In this document: positions 1 through 5,078 of the stretch, in pieces
Layout of the letters: every line of letters starts with the position of its first letter
Numbering within the stretch: the stretch's first letter is position 1
NCBI GenBank assembly: GCA_047606825.1
Contig: JASGDY010000096.1
Location: forward strand, 1 to 9,235
Length of the DNA: 9,235 nucleotides
Source of the DNA: Rhizosphaericola sp047606825
GTDB taxonomy: Bacteria > Bacteroidota > Bacteroidia > Chitinophagales > Chitinophagaceae
Direction: 5' to 3'
The notes under the pieces: model-generated
What the model was told of the DNA's origin: nothing
What the model saw: only the letters and a program-made list of their open reading frames with translations
Databases searched by the model: none
Program-made: the position numbers and the translations under genes

Positions 1-1
1 A

Positions 2-61
2 CTTTTTGGCAAGGATGCGAAGAAAAACAAAATGCTACTCAAAGAGTATCGACAGGCTTAG
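2..61 (+). CDS. Possible 3' end of an unidentified gene (partial)
   Basis: An open frame enters from the left edge and stops at the TAG at 59-61. It would encode a short, Lys-rich, charged tail ending MLLKEYRQA, which reads like the C-terminus of a soluble protein. The stop lies 75 bases before the phosphoglycerate mutase start. A second frame also stays open from base 3 to a TAA at 117-119, but its residue mix looks less like protein. With only about 19 residues visible, neither the family nor the frame can be settled. Confidence 0.3.
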   Translation, partial: LFGKDAKKNKMLLKEYRQA

Positions 62-136
62 AGAAGCAATGGCTATGCTAATATTGAAAAGAAATAATCA
101 ATTAGATATACTTAATTAACAATACCCACTAAATAT

Positions 137-751
137 ATGCCTCAACTCGTCATCGTCCGACATGGACAGTCGCAATGGAACCTAGAAAACAGATTCACCG
201 GAGAAGTAGACATCGACCTGACCGAGCAGGGAAAGGCGGAAGCTCATGCCGCCGGGGAAAAACTCAAAGAATACCTGTTTGACACGGCATTTACCTCCGC
301 ACTCAAAAGAGCGCAGGAAACGCTACAAATCATTTTGGAGGTGACCGGCGAAACAAATATCCCAATCATCGCCGACAAGGCATTGAACGAACGCAACTAC
401 GGCAACCTCCAAGGCCTCAACAAAGCGGAAACAGCCCAAAAATTCGGCGACGAACAAGTACATATCTGGCGCAGGAGCTACGACATCTCCCCTCCAGGCG
501 GCGAAAGCCTAAAAGACACCTACAATCGAGTCATCCCTTATTATAAAAAATACATAGAACCCAAGCTAAAAGCCGGCAAAGACATCCTCATCGTCGCGCA
601 CGGCAACAGCCTGCGCGCGCTGGCTAAATTCCTGGAACATATCGACGACAAAGAAATTTCGGAATTCAACATCCCGACTGGTGTACCCAAACTGTACGTT
701 TTGGATGCCGAACTGAATGTGGTGGAAACGCGGTATCTGACAAACGAATAA
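137..751 (+). CDS. gpmA: 2,3-bisphosphoglycerate-dependent phosphoglycerate mutase
   Basis: This cytoplasmic glycolytic and gluconeogenic enzyme interconverts 3- and 2-phosphoglycerate through a phosphohistidine intermediate. The histidine-phosphatase signature RHGQSQWN begins at residue 8, so His9 is the phosphorylated residue. Arg58 (in SALKRAQET), Glu85 (in LNERNYG) and His155 (in VAHGNSLRAL) complete the expected catalytic pocket. The motifs LNERNYGNLQGLNKAETA and WRRSYD, followed by PPGGESL, are those of the dPGM branch rather than of general histidine phosphatases. At 204 residues it is shorter than the roughly 230-250 residues of proteobacterial GpmA, which fits the short dPGM type. 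The ATG at 137 places the first strand (PQLVIVRHG) at the very N-terminus, as the family requires. No good Shine-Dalgarno is visible. The gene converges on the tRNA downstream, and no intrinsic terminator is seen in the 41 bases between them. Confidence 0.95.
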   Translation: MPQLVIVRHGQSQWNLENRFTGEVDIDLTEQGKAEAHAAGEKLKEYLFDTAFTSALKRAQETLQIILEVTGETNIPIIADKALNERNYGNLQGLNKAETAQKFGDEQVHIWRRSYDISPPGGESLKDTYNRVIPYYKKYIEPKLKAGKDILIVAHGNSLRALAKFLEHIDDKEISEFNIPTGVPKLYVLDAELNVVETRYLTNE

Positions 752-792
752 AAGCAGGTGGTTTTGTTTTCTACGACTATACGGAAAAATTG

Positions 793-864
793 TGGTCACG
801 CCAGGAATCGAACCTGGATCTGGAGCTTCGGAAACTCTTATACTATCCGTTGTACTACGCGACC
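793..864 (-). tRNA. tRNA-Arg (anticodon CCG)
   Basis: The reverse complement folds as a complete cloverleaf of 72 nt. The 7-bp acceptor stem pairs GGTCGCG (864-858) with CGTGACC (800-794), with one G-T pair. The D stem is GTAC/GTAT around an AACGGATA loop. The anticodon loop TTCCGAA gives anticodon CCG, which reads the Arg codon CGG. The T arm is CCAGG-TTCGATT-CCTGG, and the discriminator base is A. The outermost anticodon-stem pair (A-C) is a mismatch. The CCA end is not encoded, since CAA follows the discriminator, so CCA must be added after transcription. Its own promoter lies directly upstream at 875-905. Confidence 0.95.
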
Positions 865-874
865 GGAACGGCTG

Positions 875-905
875 CAAATGTAAGGCAATATCCAATAGCA
901 ATCAA
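875..905 (-). promoter_or_regulatory. Bacteroidota-type promoter of the tRNA-Arg gene
   Basis: On the - strand, TACATTTG (882-875) matches the TAnnTTTG -7 consensus of the Bacteroidota primary sigma factor exactly. A TTG (905-903) stands 20 bases further upstream, at the spacing expected for the -33 element. The -7 box ends 10 bases before the mature tRNA 5' end, so the leader would be only a few bases long. The match and spacing are seen directly; promoter activity is inferred. Confidence 0.65.
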
Positions 906-994
906 TCCATGTCGATTTATTATTGCTAAAAAAATTATAGAGAAAAACACCAAGACTAAAAAAATTAGTATATTGCAGCCATAACACAATCAAT

Positions 995-1756
995 ATGAGC
1001 AGTTACGCCGGAAAAAATCTGAGGTATCTACGCAAATTGCGTGGCTGGACACAGGACCAATTTGCCAACAAATTGCAGATAAAACGCTCCTTACTGGGTG
1101 CTTATGAAGAGGAACGCGCCGAACCTCGGTTGGAAGTGTTGGAGCAGATTGCCAACATATTTAAACTAAGCCTGGACGACCTCTTGCTAAAAGACATCAG
1201 TGTTCCCAACGGCGGCGGCAGTTATATCGACAGGCGGCGCGCCATGAAGTTGAGTTCCGACACTTCGTCGGAGATTCCTTTCGTCCCGGTAAAAGCTGCC
1301 GCAGGCTATCTCGCCGGTTACGCCGACCCGGAATTTGTGGAAGAGCTCAATTCCTTTACCTTGCCCATGCTCGCTCCAGGCGAATACCGTGCCTTTGAAA
1401 TCACAGGGGATAGCATGTTGCCGACACCAAGCGGCAGCATCGTCGTAGGCGAACGCGTGGAAAGCATCGAGGACGTGAAAAACCACAATGCCTATATCGT
1501 CGTCAGCAAAAACGGGGGCATCGTGTTTAAACGCATCCAACGCAACAACCGTAACAAGGAAGCCATCACACTTCTCAGCGACAATAGCTTGTTCGAACCT
1601 TATTCACTGAACCTACAGGACGTCGTCGAACTGTGGAGTGCCAAGATGATTATGACCAAGGTATCTCCACAACAGCGTTGGGACGTAGACCAATTGGCAG
1701 GAATGGTCAGTTCCTTGCAAGACCAAGTCGCCACCTTGCGCAAAAAAGTAAAATAA
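995..1756 (+). CDS. XRE-family repressor with S24 (LexA/CI-like) self-cleavage domain
   Basis: This is a predicted DNA-binding regulator of 253 residues. Residues 5-65 form a Cro/CI-type helix-turn-helix (NLRYLRKLRGWTQDQFANKL, then SLLGAYEEERAEP). Residues 94-222 form a peptidase S24 domain. The serine nucleophile is Ser140 in GDSMLP and the general-base lysine is Lys179 in VFKRI. Ala103-Gly104 (in KAAAGYLAGY) is the likely scissile bond: the Ala-to-Ser (37) and Ser-to-Lys (39) spacings are close to those of LexA and lambda CI. A short C-terminal helix (about 232-253) looks coiled-coil-like. With all three elements present, self-cleavage on a RecA/DNA-damage signal is plausible but not shown. 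It lies beside a tRNA gene and before ffh, with no phage genes visible, so it may be a resident chromosomal regulator. Its targets are unknown. No clear -7 box was found upstream. Confidence 0.85.
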   Translation: MSSYAGKNLRYLRKLRGWTQDQFANKLQIKRSLLGAYEEERAEPRLEVLEQIANIFKLSLDDLLLKDISVPNGGGSYIDRRRAMKLSSDTSSEIPFVPVKAAAGYLAGYADPEFVEELNSFTLPMLAPGEYRAFEITGDSMLPTPSGSIVVGERVESIEDVKNHNAYIVVSKNGGIVFKRIQRNNRNKEAITLLSDNSLFEPYSLNLQDVVELWSAKMIMTKVSPQQRWDVDQLAGMVSSLQDQVATLRKKVK

Positions 1757-1759
1757 ATG

Positions 1760-1789
1760 CGTATGGGCAGGTCTGCGCCTGCCCATACG
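1760..1789. repeat. Perfect 12-bp palindrome (hairpin) after the S24 regulator
   Basis: CGTATGGGCAGG (1760-1771) and CCTGCCCATACG (1778-1789) are exact inverted copies around a 6-nt loop, TCTGCG. The hairpin begins four bases after the regulator's stop codon. No T-run follows on either strand, so it is not a canonical intrinsic terminator. It could be a REP-like extragenic palindrome, a transcript-end stabiliser or a weak terminator. Confidence 0.7.
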
Positions 1790-1945
1790 AAAGGTTATAC
1801 AACTTTGCCGTTACGCTATAATATTGACAAAAGGAAAATTATTCCAAATAACCGAACCTTCATATTTTATCAGAAAAACACCACCAAATAATTCAAAACC
1901 GAACAAATCAATTCTCAAATTAGCCGATTATCGAAATCCATAGCT

Positions 1946-1953
1946 TAAATTTG
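1946..1953 (+). promoter_or_regulatory. Candidate -7 element for ffh
   Basis: TAAATTTG matches the Bacteroidota TAnnTTTG consensus exactly and lies 24 bases before the ffh start, which would give a leader of about 18 bases. No TTG is found at the expected -33 distance, so the call rests on the -7 box alone. Confidence 0.4.
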
Positions 1954-1977
1954 CCTGCATAAATACAAAAAAAGTAC

Positions 1978-3303
1978 ATGTTCAATAGTCTAAGCGAACG
2001 TTTGGAATCGGCATTCAAGAACCTCAAAGGGGAAGCGCGCATATCCGAACTCAATATTGCCAATACCATCAAAGACATCCGTCGCGCCTTGTTGGAAGCT
2101 GACGTCAACTATAAGATTGCCAAAGAATTTACCGACAAAGTAAAGGAACAGGCACTCGGTTCCAAAGTGTTGACTGCGGTCAGCCCAGGACAACAGATGG
2201 TCAAGATTGTACAAGACCAGTTGACCGAGCTGATGGGCGGCAGAGAATCGGAATTTAACAGCAACGGCAAACCGACCATCGTACTTATCGCAGGTCTGCA
2301 AGGTAGCGGTAAGACGACCTTCAGCGGCAAACTCGCCAACTATCTCAAAACCCAGAAAGGCAAAGCACCGCTCCTCGTTGCCGACGACATATATCGTCCG
2401 GCGGCCATTGACCAGTTGAAGGTTTTGGGTGAGCAGGTCGGTGTCGAAGTGTACAGCGAACCGGAAAACAAAGATGCCGTCAGCATCGCCCAGAATGCCG
2501 TGGCTTACGCCAAGGAGAAAGGCAAAAACGTCATCATCATAGATACCGCCGGCCGTCTAGCCGTGGACGAACTGATGATGTCTGAGGTCGCCAATATCAA
2601 AAATGCCGTCAACCCCACGGAAATCCTGTTCGTCGTGGATTCCATGACGGGTCAGGATGCGGTCAATACGGCCAAGACATTCAACGACCGTCTGGACTTT
2701 TCCGGCGTCGTGCTGACCAAACTGGACGGCGACACACGCGGCGGTGCCGCGTTGACCATCAAATACACTGTTCAGAAGCCCATCAAGTTTGTCAGTTCCG
2801 GCGAAAAGATGGAGACTTTGGACGTGTTTTATCCCGACCGTATGGCGCAGCGGATATTGGGCATGGGTGACATCGCGTCCTTAGTCGAAAAAGCACAAGC
2901 GCAATTCGACGAAGAACAAGCCAAAAAACTGGAAAAGAAAATCCGCCGCAACGCGTTTGACTTTCAGGATTTCCTCGACCAGCTGCAGCAGATTAAGCGC
3001 ATGGGCAACCTCAAAGACCTGATGGGCATGATTCCTGGCGTGGGCAAGGCCGTCAAGGACATCGACATCAGCGACGATGCATTCAAAGGTATCGAGGCAA
3101 TCATCCATTCCATGACGCCTTACGAAAGAGCCAACCCAGACAGCATCGACACGAGCCGCCGCAAACGTATCGCCAGCGGTTCGGGCAAGGAGATTTCGGA
3201 CGTCAACGCATTTATGAAACAGTTTGAACAGATGCGTAACATGATGAAGATGATGAACAAAATGCCGATGGGCATGATGCAGCGCATGGCAGGAATGCGG
3301 TAG
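1978..3303 (+). CDS. ffh: Signal recognition particle protein Ffh (SRP54)
   Basis: This GTPase binds 4.5S RNA and the signal sequences of nascent membrane proteins and docks with FtsY to deliver ribosomes to the Sec/YidC machinery. The N domain covers about residues 1-90 (LSERLESAFKNLKG, IRRALLEADVNYKIAKEF). The NG GTPase domain has the P-loop GLQGSGKT (106-113), the G2 region DDIYRPAA (136-143), DTAGR (189-193) and TKLD (247-250). The linker GMGDIASLVEKA (295-306) leads to the M domain, with the RNA-binding stretch SRRKRIASGSG (393-403) and a Met-rich tail (MMKMMNKMPMGMMQRMAGM). The length of 441 residues is normal for the family and no key residue is missing. The ATG at 1978 gives the standard N-domain start. 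The gene is probably monocistronic: 188 bases precede it after the upstream palindrome and 133 follow before the next start. Confidence 0.97.
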   Translation: MFNSLSERLESAFKNLKGEARISELNIANTIKDIRRALLEADVNYKIAKEFTDKVKEQALGSKVLTAVSPGQQMVKIVQDQLTELMGGRESEFNSNGKPTIVLIAGLQGSGKTTFSGKLANYLKTQKGKAPLLVADDIYRPAAIDQLKVLGEQVGVEVYSEPENKDAVSIAQNAVAYAKEKGKNVIIIDTAGRLAVDELMMSEVANIKNAVNPTEILFVVDSMTGQDAVNTAKTFNDRLDFSGVVLTKLDGDTRGGAALTIKYTVQKPIKFVSSGEKMETLDVFYPDRMAQRILGMGDIASLVEKAQAQFDEEQAKKLEKKIRRNAFDFQDFLDQLQQIKRMGNLKDLMGMIPGVGKAVKDIDISDDAFKGIEAIIHSMTPYERANPDSIDTSRRKRIASGSGKEISDVNAFMKQFEQMRNMMKMMNKMPMGMMQRMAGMR

Positions 3304-3426
3304 GATTTTTAGTGAAGATATTATATTTCTTCCTCGCGTAGTGCGTAGTCTCCCGTAGGGGAATTTGCGACATTCAGTATGAAATCCAGTTGTTATAATG
3401 CACAAAGATTATTTCAATTCTTAAAT

Positions 3427-3432
3427 AGAAGG
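3427..3432 (+). promoter_or_regulatory. Shine-Dalgarno-like site for the DUF4293 gene
   Basis: AGAAGG lies four bases before the ATG at 3437. It supports this start over the in-frame alternatives and is one of the few purine-rich ribosome sites in the window, where most genes lack one. Confidence 0.4.
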
Positions 3433-3436
3433 TATC

Positions 3437-3847
3437 ATGATTCAAAGAATCCAATCGATATGGCTTTTGTTGGCAACGATATTTGCAATCGTTTCCTTGC
3501 AGCAGCCTTTTTTTACGGGAAGCGTTTTAGGGCAGCCGGCGGCCGAGTTCAAAGGCAGTTCGGACGTGCTGATACTGATATTGTCTATCTTAGTTGCGGC
3601 GGTTTCGTTTGTTGCCATTTTCATGTTTAAAAATCGGGGCAAACAAATATGGCTAGTCGTTTTTGACTTGGTGGTAAGTCTTTTGCTGATTGCCGTCTAT
3701 TATGCGAAAACGCAAAAGCAGATGATAGGCAACATTGCGATACAGGCGATTTTTGTGTTTGTCATCCCCATATTCCTGCTTTTTGCCATCCGCGGCATCG
3801 CCAGGGACAGGAAACTGATCAAGAGTGTGGACCGACTAAGAGGATAA
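3437..3847 (+). CDS. DUF4293 family four-helix membrane protein
   Basis: This is a 136-residue inner-membrane protein of unknown function. The start MIQRIQSIWLLLA and the end GIARDRKLIKSVDRLRG are hallmarks of the Bacteroidota-specific DUF4293 family. Four hydrophobic segments are visible at about residues 5-23, 43-64, 71-89 and 98-119. The second ends in the basic KNRGK and the last is followed by a basic cytoplasmic tail. The longest extra-membrane stretch (about 24-42) separates helices 1 and 2 and contains PFFTG and AAEFKG. The nuclease gene starts 23 bases after its stop, so the two are probably co-transcribed. No biochemical role is known to me, and proximity to a secreted nuclease does not assign one. 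Confidence 0.85.
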   Translation: MIQRIQSIWLLLATIFAIVSLQQPFFTGSVLGQPAAEFKGSSDVLILILSILVAAVSFVAIFMFKNRGKQIWLVVFDLVVSLLLIAVYYAKTQKQMIGNIAIQAIFVFVIPIFLLFAIRGIARDRKLIKSVDRLRG

Positions 3848-3870
3848 TTTGAACACTTGAAAAAATACAG

Positions 3871-4653
3871 ATGAAAAAAACCTTACTGGTACTTTTGGCG
3901 TTTTTTGCTTTCCAATATTGTTTTGCCTATGGTGTCACGGGACACCGGGTGGTGGCGGAAATAGCGCAAAGGCACCTCTCCAGACACGCCAAAAAGGAAC
4001 TACGGAAACTTATCGGCGACCAGCAGTTGGCATTCTGGGCCAATTGGCCGGACTTTATCAAGTCCGACACTACCGGGAAATGGAAAGCCGCCTACAAATG
4101 GCATTATGTCGACCTGCCGGGCGGTCTGTCCAAAGACCAGTTCGTCTCCGACCTGAAAGCCTTGCGAGGTGAAAACCTCTACACTCAGATTCCGGCAATG
4201 GAGGCGCAACTCAAAGACAAATCGCTTCCCTTGGAGCAACGCCAGATTGCGCTGCGTTTCCTGATACATTTCTTGGGAGACCTGCACCAGCCCTTGCACG
4301 TAGGACGCGACGAAGACCAAGGCGGCAACAAAATCAAAGTAACTTGGTTTGGACGTGCGACCAACCTGCACGCCGTTTGGGACGAGGCACTAGTGGATTT
4401 TCAGCAATACAGCTACACGGAATATGCAACGGTATTGGACGTGGTCAGTAAGGACCAGCAAAAAGCATGGACCGACAGCCCGATCGAAGACTGGTTTTAT
4501 GAATCACATGTACTGTCCGACAAGGTGTACAACACGATACCGGATGGAGGTAAGTTAAGCTATAGCTACAACTATATTTTTGTCAACGACCTCAACGAAG
4601 AATTGGTCAAGGGTGGTCTGCGGCTCGCCAAGATACTGAACGAGATTTTATAG
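3871..4653 (+). CDS. Secreted S1/P1-type zinc nuclease
   Basis: This is a predicted exported phosphodiesterase of the S1/P1 family, which uses three zinc ions to cut single-stranded nucleic acid and release 5' nucleotides. Residues 1-19 are a signal peptide (MKK, hydrophobic core, cleavage after CFA), so it would act in the periplasm or outside the cell. Zinc ligands align with those of nuclease P1: His25 (TGHRVV), Asp61 (NWPD), His78 (KWHYVD), His133 and Asp137 (LIHFLGDLHQ), His143 (PLH), His167 and Asp171 (NLHAVWDEAL). The residue expected at the mature N-terminus is Trp, which binds zinc through its backbone in P1; here it is Tyr20. The length of 260 residues is usual. It follows the DUF4293 gene by 23 bases and ends at a strong terminator. 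Likely roles are nucleotide or phosphate scavenging. Confidence 0.93.
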   Translation: MKKTLLVLLAFFAFQYCFAYGVTGHRVVAEIAQRHLSRHAKKELRKLIGDQQLAFWANWPDFIKSDTTGKWKAAYKWHYVDLPGGLSKDQFVSDLKALRGENLYTQIPAMEAQLKDKSLPLEQRQIALRFLIHFLGDLHQPLHVGRDEDQGGNKIKVTWFGRATNLHAVWDEALVDFQQYSYTEYATVLDVVSKDQQKAWTDSPIEDWFYESHVLSDKVYNTIPDGGKLSYSYNYIFVNDLNEELVKGGLRLAKILNEIL

Positions 4654-4675
4654 GGCATTACACAACTAAGGTCAC

Positions 4676-4709
4676 AAAATCCCCGGCACGATGTGCCGGG
4701 GATTTTTTT
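4676..4709 (+). terminator. Intrinsic terminator after the nuclease gene
   Basis: CCCCGGCAC (4681-4689) and GTGCCGGGG (4693-4701) form a perfect 9-bp GC-rich stem with a GAT loop. A-T pairs extend the base of the stem, and seven T follow (4703-4709). An A-run on the left flank could let it act weakly in the other direction too. It ends the DUF4293-nuclease unit 22 bases after the stop codon. Confidence 0.92.
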
Positions 4710-4749
4710 GTATGTCCATGGATAACAAACTTGTTTAGACTTTTTATAT

Positions 4750-4946
4750 GATAATGAAATTCAATATAGACCAATAATTTTTATTACTCCGCTCTTCAGG
4801 ATTTGTAATCCTGAAGCCGTATCGGCGGATTTGCAATCCGCAAATATCAGTGCATTGCAAATGCACTGATAAGCGTTCGGGATTGCAAATCCCGAACAGC
4901 GCAAATAGATGTTTGGTCTAAAATATAAATCAAAATCGTATTATTT
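4750..4946 (+). repeat. 197-bp multi-hairpin repeat element, copy 1
   Basis: This is one of two near-identical copies: the reverse complement of 8975-9171 matches with 11 mismatches and no gaps. An 8-bp terminal inverted repeat, TAGACCAA (4767-4774) and TTGGTCTA (4913-4920), frames a 154-bp core. Inside are four stem-loops with 3-nt loops: 4794-4816 (10-bp stem), 4825-4841 (7 bp), 4845-4871 (12 bp) and 4875-4897 (10 bp). All arms meet at an ATT-N3-AAT centre but differ outward. AT-rich homologous flanks lie outside the terminal repeats. No ORF is plausible inside. It may be a MITE-like or REP-like mobile palindromic element. It occupies most of the 425-base gap before the receptor gene. Confidence 0.9.
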
Positions 4947-4957
4947 CTTAGAATACA

Positions 4958-5004
4958 GGGAAAAACATTTTTCCCGATTTCGGAAATAAAATTTCCCGAT
5001 TTCG
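4958..5004 (+). promoter_or_regulatory. Candidate operator: direct repeats and dyads before the receptor gene
   Basis: TTTCCCGATTTCG occurs twice (4970-4982 and 4992-5004), 22 bases apart, or about two helical turns. Overlapping dyads are GGGAAAAA-CA-TTTTTCCC (4958-4975) and GGAAAT-AAA-ATTTCC (4982-4996). A weak -7-like box, CAATTTTG (5030-5037, one mismatch to TAnnTTTG), follows, then the receptor ATG at 5079. This arrangement suits a dimeric repressor or activator acting on the receptor promoter. The binding protein is unknown; the sites do not resemble the classical Fur box. Confidence 0.4.
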
Positions 5005-5078
5005 TAAACGCTTTTTCAGCAAAGCATAACAATTTTGCAGCGCATCAGAAAAAACGTAAAAAAATCAACATCAAAAGC

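Noticed and set aside
790..984. Possible 64-residue + strand protein beginning MWSRQESNLDLELRK
   Set aside because: It is the antisense translation of the tRNA-Arg gene and its promoter, a well-known kind of spurious gene call.
793..1756. Prophage or integrated element marked by a tRNA beside a CI-like repressor
   Set aside because: There is no integrase, no excisionase and no duplicated tRNA end in the window, and flanking genes are housekeeping.
2881..3405. - strand open frame (174 residues) opposite the ffh M domain
   Set aside because: The His-rich sequence is simply the antisense of Met-rich ffh codons, and ffh itself is certain.
3304..3436. Terminator or small RNA between ffh and the DUF4293 gene
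   Set aside because: Only short imperfect pairings are seen (around CCCGTAGGGG), with no stable stem and T-run.
4794..4897. CRISPR-like array of regularly spaced palindromes
   Set aside because: The four units differ in sequence, have no spacers of constant length, and form one conserved element present twice; no cas gene is near.
4750..5078. Riboswitch or other known cis-RNA leader for the receptor gene
   Set aside because: The structured part is a repeat that also occurs after the PepSY gene in the opposite orientation, and no known riboswitch core is visible.
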